Shown here one piece after another: positions 10,680-22,290 of a DNA stretch of 64,000 nucleotides. The stretch is from Paraphysomonas bandaiensis (Eukaryota > Chrysophyceae), in NCBI GenBank assembly GCA_965644295.1, contig CBFFRP010000372.1, forward strand, positions 1-64,000, in the 5' to 3' direction. Under the pieces are notes generated by a model that saw only the letters and a program-made list of their open reading frames with translations, was not told the origin of the DNA and did not search any database. The translations under genes and the position numbers were made by a program. Positions within the stretch are counted from its first letter, which is position 1. Every line of letters starts with the position of its first letter.

Positions 10680-11630
10680 TCTAGTATTTATTTGTTCCCA
10701 TTCTACGTACTTCACTGGTACCTTCATACCCTCTTCCATGAGCCTCTCCTCTGCTTGACTTCTCCGATACCCGCACATCCAGCACTCCGTAGCATACTTC
10801 GGAACAGATCCTGCTTTCATCACTGCGGGACAACTCCAACATTTACGATCCAACCCGAGAGTCTCTGTCCGAATATTTCCCCTTACTTCTATTACCGGCT
10901 GGTTCCTCTCCTTTTTATGTCTCTGGCGGACCCACACCCGCGATGGTATCTCTGATGGTCTACGCCTCCACTCTCTAATATAATCCTCCCTCGTTGCCTC
11001 ACCCCTTGGCGCACCCTCCCATTCCACTACTGTATGGTCTTCTTTATACCACACTCCTGCTCTTCTATTTCTATTAAGGGCTGTCCCTTCTTGGCCAGCC
11101 ATACTGAATCTACTCTCGTCCTCACGAGCATAGTCTGATTTCTCAAATGGGAATGGTTCCCCTGATGTTCTACGCTTTTCCACTCTCTAATATAATCCCC
11201 CTCGCTGCCTCCAATCCTTGCCAATCCTCCCGTTCCATTGTATGGTCCTCTTGGGGCCACACTCCTACTCCTCTGCTGTAGTCTGTCCCTTGGCCAGCCA
11301 TACTGAATCTACTCCCGTCACCACGAGTGTAAACTGGTTCCTCAAATGAGACCGTCCCTTGGCCGGCCCCGGTATCCCACCATGCATCCGAGAATGATGA
11401 TTCGTGTGCACCTTCCACACCATCCTCCCATAGTCCTGGCTCATGCGCCTTCCCCTGTTGGGATCGTTGCCATGAATTTTTGCTGCCCCCACTTCCTCGT
11501 GATTGATCAATTCCACTGGGTCGCTGAGGCAGCCCACGTTGTCCACCACATGAAACGACTGGGGTTGTGGGGATAATGGGCATTGGACTATGTCTTGACA
11601 CATCATGCATATACCTTGTTGTCATGTCTG
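10680..11630 (-). repeat. Coding-like region with a 200-bp tandem duplication, unrecognised
   Basis: Two copies of a roughly 200-bp unit (about 10968-11160 and 11170-11360) share blocks such as CATACTGAATCTACTC and CTCTAATATAATCC. On the minus strand both code for similar peptides (SRFSMAGQ; KEDHT or QEDHT). Downstream (about 10841-10760) the 11183-10602 frame has CWSC and CWMC separated by 15 residues, a possible zinc ribbon. The region directly abuts the truncated Ty3 fragment, so it may be gag or leader of another element. I recognise no family. Confidence 0.35.
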
Positions 11631-12439
11631 CAGATGTCTTCTTACTACGTGCTATGACGTCTGATCTTATAGAGTGTGTAGCGGGTACTGTTCAACCACA
11701 CATCTAGTAGGCCCTGATAATTAATACTTATTATATGACTTCATTCCTAGAAGAAGAAGTGACTTAACATATAGCAATCTTGCACTTACAAGCTGGCTCT
11801 ACACTCATTAGCATCATCATATCATACTCATCATATTCTCTAACCGCTCAGACGGTCCCATACATGCACTACAATCCCGCCCTACGTACTTACATACGTA
11901 CCATGCCTACTGCAAGGCACGTACTTATGCACATGTACCACACGAGATGTAGTCGTATACACAGGTACCCCACCGTATACCTCTCAGTCTAACCTTCTCC
12001 TTAACCATATATTATGGGGTCTAAACGACAACAATAGCATATCTTTCATTATTCTACCTACAACTCACATTTTCCAGTCAAATGACGCATATATCAGAAT
12101 CGTCATACCTCAGTAATAACTGAATTTAATTCCTTTGTATCTATAATCACCCGTTACACCTATGAGTTGACTTCACCTATTGCACATACATTATTAACTC
12201 ACTTCAATTAATCGCACAATATATATCACATCATATTGCAGAACTCAACAAGTAGTACTGTAGAATACATTAAATACAATGTGAAAAACAGTAATACGTA
12301 GTCAAGGATTCTATATATAGCTATAACTGTAAAACTGAAGTATGGTATCATGATACAAAAAGTATTAAAAAGACACGGAAGTTCAGCAGTGGTTGACATG
12401 ATCGAAATAAATTATAATGTTGTTAACATGTTTTACTTA
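11631..12439. other. AT-rich spacer without recognisable genes
   Basis: Low-complexity AT-rich sequence on both strands. I see no coding frame, RNA gene or element end. Confidence 0.5.
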
Positions 12440-12584
12440 TTAGTGTTCCTTGTATCACACAAGCATTCGGGTATGGGTGGGCAGAACAATATCTGCGGCT
12501 CACTTTAGTTTCCTGGAGAAATAGCTCCCGTACTTCTTCCCAGAACACAACGAAAAGGTGCGAGTCTGTCTTTGTTGAGGGTAC
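12440..12584 (-). repeat. Partial copy of dispersed repeat family R1
   Basis: It matches, on the minus strand, sequences at 21966-22290, 34976-35270 and 42596-42915. Shared blocks include CACACAAGCATT, GTGGGCAGA and TTTGTTGAGGG. It is cut at 12585 by the start of the hAT-like inverted-repeat element. Confidence 0.65.
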
Positions 12585-13347
12585 CAGGCCCCAGGGCTGC
12601 GTAACAATTAATTGCAATTTAATAGCAAATGTTTTTTTGTAATTAAATTGCGATTATTAGTTATAGCTCGCACTATTATAATTGCAATTATTGCAATTAA
12701 TTGCAATTTAATTGTGCCAATTATTGTCTAATTAACTAAGTTACTTATTGCAAACACGTGTAGCATCTTCAACCGTATGATGATAATAATATAATTGACG
12801 GAGTATGATATTTACATGATCAAAACTCTAAATATCCAGGTTTTCGTCTGCAAAAAACAGTAAAAAGCCCTGATAATCCATGTCCCATACCGTTACACAT
12901 CCAGTTCGTAGTGAACTTCAATCCTGCAGTGTCCTGTAAGGCATCCAGGATCGGAAAAACATGATTGCCACACTACATATAGATATATATCTTCAACTAG
13001 AGGGGTATTGAGCATTACAAATACACTATGGATCGAGCTGAACTAAGTTTTGTAGCTCAAAATCAAGAGGAAAGACACATAATCGACCGTTCAAAAACGT
13101 TATAATGAGAGGCTAACCTTCCCACTATTGTAATAGCCATTAGGGGCAATAAATGGCCATCGTCCTTAATGTTTTGCAACTTCTAATTCTAATATTATGT
13201 GCTCTTATACTATATAGTTAATAATTGCCAATTAATTGCAATTTAATTGCAGCCTTACAGCGATTAATTATAATTGCAATTATTACGTATGTTCCATGCA
13301 ATTTAATTGCAATTCAATTAATTGTTACGCAGCCCTGCCAGGCCCTG
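12585..13347. mobile_element. hAT-like inverted-repeat element (MITE-type)
   Basis: The two ends are inverted: the left has CAGGCCCCAGGGCTGCGTAA and the reverse complement of the right has CAGGGCCTGGCAGGGCTGCG. Both continue into AACAATTAATTG-type sequence. Ends starting CAGGG are typical of hAT transposons. Just inside both ends are runs built from ATTGCAATTAA units. There is no transposase, and I find no matching 8-bp target duplication, so it is old or the boundary is a few bases off. Confidence 0.5.
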
Positions 13348-13776
13348 ATCTAAAAGATGTATAAAAGCTCGTGACTATCTAAGATCTGAAAATATTGATT
13401 GTTGGTAGTATTAACGATATAAATTTAGTGATGTATGTCGAATGATAAGAGATCTGATTTTAATCACAATTTTAATTCATTGGTTACAGAGTGAGTTGAA
13501 AGTTCAGTTAATTTATTTACACCATCCAAATGTCTGTTTCGGACAACGTATCAAACACTGCAGAACTCAAAAAAAACAAGGAGCATAATTGAATACTGGA
13601 AGAGTTTCACTTGAAGCAAGAAGAATAGATAGCCCTCTACAATGTCTTTTGAAGTTAATACCTTTTAAAAAACCATGAAATGGGGCAGTGCTATCGTCTA
13701 TTATTAAGGTAACATTCGAAAATTAAGTAAGGTTTCCAAGCTGTACTCTACAAAACGTGATGTACATGCCACACTT
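13348..13776. other. Spacer downstream of the RBM28-like gene
   Basis: AT-rich. The last part presumably holds the 3' UTR of the minus-strand RBM28-like gene. Nothing else is recognised. Confidence 0.4.
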
Positions 13777-16700
13777 CTACTTGCTTTTCCCCGCTTTCTT
13801 CGCAGCTCGATATCTTTTAAACCCTCTCCATGAATTACTCTGAACGTCACTTACATTAGATGTGTCGTTATTTGACTGACCATGACTTTTCTTCGTTTTC
13901 TTGGCACCGCTGTTGACACCTGTGGTAGTGGCCTCTTCTTCTATAAATGTGTCAGAAGTGGAATTGTTACTGGTTTCTTCCAGCTTTCTTCTCTTATTTT
14001 CTTTCCTGCGTTGTTCTTTAGCCTTTCTTTTCGCAGCGTACTCTTTTTTGCGCTCCAGACGGGACTTTTTCTTTTCACTGAAAGCAGAGTCCATGCTATC
14101 AGACCTGCTCCTCTTTCCAATGGATTTAAGATCTTCTACATTTCCCTCAGGAATATCGCCGTCATGACCACCATCATCAATATGTATGTTATTCTCGTCG
14201 TCACTGTTGCTATCACTAAAATCAGACCCCAAGTCACCCTGGCTTAGCCCCGATCGCTCTCGTCTCGAATTTAGGATCATCACTTTCTGCATGTTTTCAA
14301 GGCTGAATTCGACAATTAAATTGGCGGCTTTTCCAACCGGCCCACTTCCTCCCTGTGCGTACTTCCGCCCATATTCCCTGTTGTTATTCAGCTCGCGTAG
14401 GCATGCAAGCGCATGGACGTGATGAACAAATTCTACAAATCCATAACCTCTGGATTGTGGAGTACCCTTGACGCCCCTGTTGTATATACATGAGATATAG
14501 ACTCGCAACGAGCGGAAATGAGAAACCTGAGTTTGTTTCTATCAAACATGATTTTCGCCTTCACCACAACTTTGTTTCCTTTTGCAAGTGATACCGGGGG
14601 AATTGCAAGTTTAGTTTTCGTTCGCTCCCGAACAGGCACACACTGAGCTGCCAAATAAGCCTCGCTATCTTTTTCACTCACCAGTCGGTGCTTGACTCCG
14701 GCCCCTGCTGCGCGCACACACAGGTTATGTAGGTCTGAATTATTCATGGACTTCTTCAAATTTCGTATGCATAGCCTGAAGTACAGTATCAATTATGCAA
14801 ATGATAGGTTTCAAAACCATGTGTACCTAGTTGGAGATATGAAGAAAAGGGGATTCTGAAGTTTCTTTTTCTTCTCTGTCTGAGCGCGACGCCTTTTCTG
14901 TCTGTCATCTTCGGACATTTCTTCGTTGCTTTGTCTTTCAGACAAAAAACGACGTCATATTTTGTCCTGTAAAAATGACATGTACTGTACTTACTGTTCA
15001 TTGCCGTGTCGTTTGAGACTAACCGCTGAATCAACAAGTAGTCCCTCAGTGGCTAGATACAGATTGCGTTTGTCACGTCCGGCCACATTCTCCTCATCCT
15101 TCAGGCGCTTTGCTTCTGATCTATCTACCGCTAGTGCAACTCTGCAAAACAGAATGAGGTAGCATAGAAATGTTTCAAATATGATACCTGCAGGGGCGAC
15201 CCTGCACGCTTGGGGGTCCCTTCGCGAACTTCTTGTCTGATGTAGATGTCCCACCAAGTATTTCTCCGCTTTCGATACATTGCAGGGCACCCTCACGGGT
15301 GGAAAACTTGACGAAGGCAGAGCCTTTGGAGAGCCCAGTCACTTTATCTGTGAAGAAACAGAACACATAGTTAAGTGAAATTTACTTCGCTAAAAATCTG
15401 TCTGTCGTTACAACTACTATAAAAAACGAATAACTTATCATTTCTTGCCTTTAACAATGATCGCCATTTCAATGTGTCCATATCTACGGAAAGATCGCAT
15501 AATATCGCCTACACTGCAGTCGAAAGGGAGGTCTCTGATACATCAGAAATCACCGTCAGCACATACGGAGCAGATGCCCACTAACCGCACAAATACAGTT
15601 CGTCCTTCTTGTACATCATCCTCTGCAGAAACTTTACAATCTTCTTCATTTCCCTCTGTATCTGCTTCTTCGCACTTGTCACTTTCGATATCACTAGCTT
15701 CTTTCAGAGGTACACTTCTATCCTCGTCTTCTGTATCGCTCTCGGTGTCCTCTTCGTTCTCTCCACCGGCTTCCTCTGCCTCACACTTATCGTTTTCACA
15801 CAACGTCATACTGTTTTCATCCTCTTCTCGGTTATCACTTTTCTCTCCTGCACCATGCACTTCGTGTGCGTGTTTGTTCTCACACATATCCACGGCGAAC
15901 TCCCTGTTGCATATACGCATGCCAGCGCACCCCCCATTCACAGCCCGTTTGGCATCGGACTCACAAAGGAACGTAGCAAAACCAAATCCCCTAGGCCTCA
16001 GTTTGACGGCCCCTTCTTCTCCACGTCGACCCTTTACAGGGATCTCCACTCGTGGGATGGACACCTCCACAAGGGGGCCAATTTTACGCAGACGGGAGCT
16101 GACATTCTCTTCCACTGCCTGAAAAGAGAGATTGCGCAGGATTACTCGGCACTTGCGCTTGCGATACCCCTCTAGTGTGACATCCTTCATAAGCCTGGCA
16201 CTTAATTTTTCAGTCACATCATTTCCCGGGAAGCCAAGGCTCTTCGGAGTGGCACCATCCAGGCGTTCCACCAGCGCATTGGCGTCCTTTCTTGAACGTA
16301 CAGTGAGAATCATAACTCTCCCAGCAGGTACACTAACAGCACTTAGGGTGCTGTACATAGGATGACCTTCTTGCATCAGTTCAACGATCAACTTCTTGCT
16401 CCTGCACACCTTTTGTACAGCCTCCTTGAATTCTTTCTTCTTCATAGTGCTGGGTACGCCACATACCGCCACCTGCATAGATGGACGAGCCAATGCCTTG
16501 TCTGATTCTGCCGAGATGGGCTCTTTAGGCTTTTCCTCTTCTACTTTATAAGAAGCAGATGGTAGTGTGGTGACTGCACGTTCACCAACAGGCGGCTTCG
16601 TTGTCTGTCCACGCTGTACAGCAATTTCTAGAATCATTTTCCGACCATGGAACTCATAGCCCTGTAGTTTAGACACGGCCAATTGTGCATCGTCTTCCAA

Positions 16701-17021
16701 AGCGCTGTATACATTTCAGTTATAATATTTAACAATTTATCTTCGGTCATTATTACAATTTAATAAATCCAAATCCCCGCGATACGCCGTCCTGCTGCAC
16801 GACAGTGGTCCGCTTAATGGGGCCATATTCTTGGAAGAGCTCCATCAGATCCTAGAGAATAAAATAAGTATGAGATATACTACGCTAAAACACCCGTACA
16901 TCTTGTGTCACATTGTAGGCTAGATTTCTCACAAAAACCTTTTGAAATGTAAAAGCATTAAGAAGAAAGTTAATCAGTGGACCAAACGAACCTCTTTTTC
17001 TTTTCTTTCTAAGTCCTCCAT
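13777..17021 (-). CDS. RBM28: RBM28/Nop4-type multi-RRM nucleolar RNA-binding protein, 10 exons
   Basis: Exons (minus): 17021-16992, 16938-16900, 16851-16757, 16704-15586, 15534-15449, 15347-15188, 15141-14995, 14934-14827, 14775-14527, 14476-13777; 910 residues in one frame. RRM1 starts at residue 11 (VFVRNLAYNVTQD, later SRGFGFIK). A second, weaker RRM lies near 130-205, another near 238-330 (CRVILRNLSF; RGFGFATF), then a very acidic stretch (about 340-415), an RRM near 420-480 (TVFVRDLPFDCSV; GSAFVKF) and a split C-terminal RRM (about 595-750; RLCIRNLKK; RGYGFVEFVHH). The tail is Lys/Arg-rich. This matches RBM28 and yeast Nop4, nucleolar factors needed for 60S ribosome assembly, though longer than the human protein (759 residues). 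Intron 5 (15448-15348) appears to begin with GC rather than GT. Confidence 0.88.
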
Positions 17022-17428
17022 GATTACTGAGGGGTTAATTTATAGTTTTGATACCAGAATAGCTACCACAATTGAGATTGATGGTAGAAAATAATGCAAT
17101 TTCAATGCTATACCGACCGATACAGATATCAAGGTATGTTGGTTTGGTAGCGCACGGCGTGAGATAATTTCGCCACCATCATTCACCACTCATCCTCAAT
17201 CGTCAATGAAAACCAATCATAAGAATATTGCATATAATGCAAACTTGTGATTTGCCGAAATCGGAAGTAGGAGTCAGTCCCACTCGCGAAAAAACATTTT
17301 TTTGAGGTCTGTATACGTACAGTAGGTGTGAATCACGGCTACATTCTGGTATACCCATGGTCTGCAAGTAAAAAGGCAGCGATATCCCAGCCAAGACTCC
17401 ACTCCGTCTTACACTTATAGCCAAGCAC
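17022..17428. promoter_or_regulatory. Shared upstream region of RBM28-like gene and CHTF8
   Basis: About 400 bp separate two start codons that point away from each other, so both promoters should lie here. I see no clear TATA box or other named motif. Confidence 0.4.
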
Positions 17429-17743
17429 ATGATTGTGCAAGTTACTTGTAGCAATGGTATCAATGAGTGGTGCGTTTTGGAATTTCAGGGGGAAATCGTT
17501 GGAAAGGACTTGGAGAATTCACTGCTGGGCACATGCGAAATCCGAGGACAAGAGGCTGTAATGCGTATAGGCCAACAATTCGTCCAGGGGAAAATCAAAT
17601 TACTGGACAACCCATTAATGGTTACTGAACATTCTGAACGTGGCTCGAATTTGGAGGTGCTCGCATTCGTTCATAAGAAAATAATATTCAACATTCGACC
17701 ACAACCGAAAACAGAAGAGAATTGTAGAGGATTAGAGTTATAA
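17429..17743 (+). CDS. CHTF8: CTF8 homologue, Ctf18-RFC complex subunit, 104 aa
   Basis: A single-exon gene. The residues match the small Ctf8 family: EWCVLEFQGEI near the N-terminus, then LLGTCEI, AVMRIGQQFVQGKI, and the C-terminal LEVLAFVHKKIIFNIRPQP. Ctf8 with Dcc1 and Ctf18 forms an alternative clamp loader for PCNA that links replication to sister-chromatid cohesion. The length of 104 residues is close to that of animal CHTF8 (about 120). The ATG at 17429 is the first in frame, and the family's N-terminal strand begins right after it (MIVQVTC). Confidence 0.85.
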   Translation: MIVQVTCSNGINEWCVLEFQGEIVGKDLENSLLGTCEIRGQEAVMRIGQQFVQGKIKLLDNPLMVTEHSERGSNLEVLAFVHKKIIFNIRPQPKTEENCRGLEL

Positions 17744-19213
17744 TTGTGTTAGTTTGTAGATAGTCGGGTGTCTTTTCGACACTAAGTGGTACGACTGTAA
17801 TTGTGAGTTGTATTTTTTCTGTGAAACGCCAACAATCTCTACTCTATGAAATTACTATTGTAGCAAGAGCGCAGAATATCAACGTATATAAATATGTTGT
17901 AAGGGGACGTAGAGGGGATTTAATGTCTGATATATGTAATGCTCTAGCTCGAATATTTTGGTAATGTAGGAGATGTGAAAAGTCATCAACTATTTGTGGA
18001 AGTACCGTGACGGGGGTTCTATGCATAACGTGGAGAATGTAATGCTATACAAGTATTATTCAAACAAATTCCGCTAGTTAGAATGATGAGACAAAGATAG
18101 GTACAATTAAAGGAATAGTTTGTGATTTTAGAGCGAAAGGCACGTCTAAAGTTACGATTAGACGACATGGATTGATAGATATTATAAATTAATGACAGAG
18201 TATACATTCAGCGACGACGAAACAAATTCTTCTCTTCCCCTCTACATTCCGCTATCACATCATATTAGCATTGGCTGTATAATTTGATGACTGATTTACC
18301 CTATTACTGTACCAGGACTATTGGCACGATCTCATTAGAGCCATTATTGGAGACAAACGTTGATAGTATTAACCCGTACTATGGGGAGAAGGGGGGGGGT
18401 CCAGAGTATGATAAAGAGGAGTCTTAAATCCAAGTACAGAAGGACCAGTGGGACCACGAATGATTATACCGTGCTGGAGAAATGGAAGAAGAAATGCATG
18501 GAATTCAGAGAAATAGAAGGAAAGGAAGCATGGCCCTATGATGGAAAGTAGGGACCCAAATAGAAGTAATGCAGAGAAGGCGAGGATTGTGTTAAGATAT
18601 TATGGAAGTGATTATGAGATTGATATGAGAGAAGAGAATGATATGGGGCTATCGAGAGGTCCCAGAGATATATATAATATATATTATATTGATATATATT
18701 AAATATATCTGATTATTCGGTACAATAAATCAGATAGCTACTTACTCTATGTGCTATAGTTATATAGTATGGTTTCAGAATACGTAATAGTAATATCTCT
18801 GCTGTTAACATAAGTGCTCCTCGGGAATTCTTGTGCATTAATACAAGCACCATGGTGCAGCCATCCCTTTAATCGGGAATTCTGCCTTTGGGTAGTATTT
18901 CAGGTTGGCCGGTACCTCAGGTCAGCTAGGGGTAGGAGGGTATGTTGGAGGTATAGGTGTCCACTCGTGACATATGTGAGAAGTCTCTAACGGCAAGGAG
19001 CATCTGTTTACGATACGACTTTGCAGAGTGGGAAGGGTGTATTTGGCGTAGTTGGTGGTGTGTTGTTATTGTGGTATCTACTTCCCATGCTCTTGAGCAT
19101 AGGTAGGCCGCCATTGCATAGAGTGGGAGATGGATTTCTCAAGGTTGTAAAATTGGTGTTCATCAATGAGGTGGATATGTTATGTATACAATGTTATATT
19201 TATAATATATATA
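17744..19213. other. Intergenic AT-rich spacer
   Basis: Contains simple AT runs (18660-18715, TATATA-type). Short open frames have no family features. I see no gene or RNA. Confidence 0.5.
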
Positions 19214-21716
19214 CAGTTCGTTCACCCATAACTAACTGCTCAAAAAACGGTCGACAGTTACGTTTTTTTCAGTTATTGAGTTTGATAATATTTCAGGAAA
19301 TCTCTCAATTTCACCACGACTGCACCCACACACCCTTCCAAACCGACTTGACACTGTCACTCAGGTCACAGGCTTCCATTTGCATGCTTAAGATATCTCA
19401 TTCATACTCTATGTCCAATATTAGAATGATGCCAACACAGTGGTCCCAAAATTTTCGAGGTCCGGTGGCGTGCAAAATATATATTTTGCATTTCACCTCA
19501 AACGAACTCCATATTTTGTGGTAAGTATCGCAACATCACTGGTGACAATCTCACGTTGGGTATTTTTATTTAAGGGCCTGCTTGTTTCAAACATGGCGAT
19601 TAACAAAAGATCAAAATCTGTCAGAAAATCATCCCGTGGAAAGAGGTCTGCAGTGGATACAATGCACGGTCAAAAGGGCAGGAAGAATAGAGAGAAAAGA
19701 GAATTACGTGCAAGGCGACGTCCAGTAGGGATAGAGGAAGAATTAGTCCAAGAAGACCCTGAGGTGGTGGAGGAAAAAGCAGAAGTTCAGTGTGACTTCA
19801 GAGACAGGGCTGTTGCCATTCGGGAGGAGCTATGTCGACCTCAGGGCCAATTGGCATCATTCGATGATGTTGTTAATGTCTTACGCATCTATTCTAATGT
19901 TATTATGAAGAAGAGAGCAAGCAATCACACCGCAGCCATTAAATTTACTGCTGACGCATTACAGATGGGCGACACGACTGTTAGACATATCATTCAGGAG
20001 TATGACACAAATGGTCAAGAAGTGTACTGTACCCCGTGCAGTATAGCACCAACTCGAGGTACAGGCAGCAAGGCCTATGTTTATGAGCACATGAAAATTC
20101 AGGAAGAGATGCTTATTTCATGTCATGACTACATTATGAATGAATTGCGGGTTGGTGTAAGGCATACATATGCGGACCTGCATCGGTATCTCGAGAACCA
20201 ATTTGACATCAAAGTGTCATATACACCGCTTTACGAAAACGAATGTGTTTTGACTTTGATTATGTTAATGGTGTCATTCCGTATAACACTACTTCAGTAA
20301 AAATAACACTGCAAATCCGACGATTTATGCTGTTGTATAGTGGTACGTTATTGTTGAAGAAATTATGTTATTTTATATATACAAAAACCGATGATGATGT
20401 ATGTGCTGTGATACCGTAACATTTATTACTTGTTATGGTGTGTATTAACATTAGCGTCTCTACAGATGCAATTAAAAAGGAAAAACAAGGGAGTGCCTGC
20501 ATTGCATACATGGATGAGACATGGGTGTGGAGATATCATAGCAGGAAGACTGGCATAGGACCCAAAGGAGTGACACGGCAAGGAACAAAGTCGTCTAAGG
20601 GAGATCGTTTGATAATTGTCGATGCAATAACTTCTGATGGTGCAATTCGTTGGCAATTAGAGAATGAAAAAGGTAAATTATGGTCGACGTTGTGGTCCTT
20701 CCTCTATACAAAATCAGGAGACTACCACACTGCCATGAATTTCGAGTCGTTTCAGAAATGGATTAACTGTTGTTTTGTTCCAACATGGAAGAGAAAGTAT
20801 CCTCGTACCCCTTGCATACTAGTATTGGACAATGCCCCCTACCATATGGGAGGCATGATTAACCCACATCGTCTCAGCAAGAGTGAGTGTACGCTGCATT
20901 TGCGCAAGTGTCTGCCTAGGGGGTCCCGTATTACTGTCAACAGGAATGGCACGCTGCTTCAGTTTGAAGTGCCTAGGCATGGAGGGTTTCCAAATTCTCC
21001 AGCAGGTCCATCTCTCAGGGAGCTTCAAGAGGCTGTTCACGACATTCTAGCTGATTACAAGCCTCGCGACTTGCTGACTTGGGTAGAATGTCGCTTTGCA
21101 GAGCTTGGTTGGGAGGTGATATTTACCCCACCTTACATGTGTAATTTCCAACCGATAGAACTCTACTGGGCAAACATCAAAAATAGCATTGGACGAAGGT
21201 ACTTTTCTGGTAGAGACATGAAGTGGATACAAGACTTCTTCAAAAAGCATTCTATAACCATTGAGTGTGATTCTTTGGTTAGACATGCGCATGATTGTAT
21301 GAATATCTGGCTCAGACAGGATAATTTGTTGGGTGGTGTGTATGACAATGTAACTGTACCTGACGATGACATTAGAGAGAATATACTAGCAAATAACCCT
21401 AAGTTTATGTCTGAAAAAGAAATGGAAGATATACAGAACCCATCTGAGGTGGCTGTACACTTCACTATTCACAGGAATGGTGATATGGATTAGGGCCATA
21501 TTTTGTAAGAGGGTAAAAATCACGAATTTTGAACTGTTCACTTTCACTTATCTTAACGGTATAGTAAAACGGCTTGTAGGTAGAAGCTAAAACTTTGTCT
21601 CATATATCTTTGTGGCATAAGCTTTCAGTGCATATGCTTACTTTTTAAGACTTATGTCTAGTTCTAGAAATATACTTGCTGATATTAGGAGCAGTTAGTT
21701 ATGAGTGAACGAACTG
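19214..21716 (+). mobile_element. IS630/Tc1-mariner-type DNA transposon with intact terminal repeats
   Basis: The ends are inverted repeats of at least 28 bp: left 19214-19241 (CAGTTCGTTCACCCATAACT...) and right 21689-21716, with one mismatch. A TA dinucleotide flanks each side (19212-19213 and 21717-21718), the signature target duplication of this superfamily. The 2.5 kb interior encodes a transposase in two frames. Confidence 0.88.
19593..21493 (+). CDS. DDE transposase of the IS630/Tc1 superfamily, two open segments
   Basis: The first segment (ATG 19593 to 20300, 235 residues) is basic and nucleolar-signal-like at its start, then helical with a possible helix-turn-helix (AIKFTADALQMGDTTVRHII). 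The second (20435-21493) holds the catalytic core: YMDETWVWRYHSRKTG (first Asp), CILVLDNAPYHMGG (second Asp) and TPPYMCNFQPIELYWANIKN (third acidic residue, Glu). All three are present. The segments are in different frames, about 135 nt apart. They may be joined by an intron (a TCTACAG acceptor precedes 20466) or separated by decay. A 352-codon open core together with intact ends suggests recent activity. Confidence 0.85.
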
Positions 21717-21718
21717 TA

Positions 21719-21965
21719 GCAATTATGAAAAGAGAGAGACTAATATGAAAAGAAAAGGGAATTATAGGGTCTATTAAAAGGTGCTGGAGAGCGACGACGG
21801 TATAAAGTTACAGAATAGTAGAGAGATTCATAGAATGTATGAAGAAGAAAAATATTTATATCGAAACAAGGTGAAGAGATGAAAGAAACTACAAGAGTAC
21901 CTGAAGGGGGCGATGGAGCAACAGCAGAGAGCAACAATGAAGGAAGCAGTTAGGAATGAGATGTG
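21719..21965. other. Short spacer
   Basis: AT/purine-rich sequence between the transposon end and dispersed repeat R1. No feature recognised. Confidence 0.4.
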
Positions 21966-22290
21966 GGTATCGGTGTGCGGCCCTCAACAAAGTCGGACTC
22001 GCACCTTTTCGTGGTGTTCTGGGGGATAAGTACCGGAGATATTTCTCCGGGAAACTAACGCGAGCCGCATATTATATAGTCAGCAGATATATTGTTCTGC
22101 CCACTCATAGCCAAATGCTTGTGTGGTACAAGGGACACTAATAAGTGTCACTTGTGTAGACGTCTTTGGGCCCTGACGAATAAACAGGCATCCGGGACAG
22201 GGCCCACCAGAAGGGTAACCGGGGTATTGGGCTGCCTGCTGAAGTTAAGCATCCGGGATGTTCACCTTAAGAACTCAAAAAACCTGAAGT
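21966..22290 (+). repeat. Dispersed repeat R1, plus-strand copy
   Basis: The most complete simple copy: starts near CCCTCAACAAAGTCGGACTC, passes ATATTGTTCTGCCCACTCAT and AATAAACAGGCATCCGGGA, and ends near GGGATGTTCACCTTAAGAAC. Further copies are at 12440-12584 (-), 34976-35270 (-), 42596-42915 (+) and 47440-47520 (-, partial). No protein frame is conserved between copies, so it looks non-coding, SINE-like or a piece of a larger element. Confidence 0.75.

Noticed and set aside
15445-16122. 225-codon plus-strand frame opposite the RBM28-like gene
   Set aside because: It is antisense to a confirmed multi-RRM exon and is Ser/Pro/Leu-rich, as expected from the complement of acidic and Lys-rich codons.
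22200-22265. 5S rRNA-like string (CTGAAGTTAAGC) in repeat R1, suggesting a 5S-derived SINE
   Set aside because: The other R1 copies read GAGATCAAGC or GAAGTCAAGC here, and no other 5S boxes occur in the right order or spacing.
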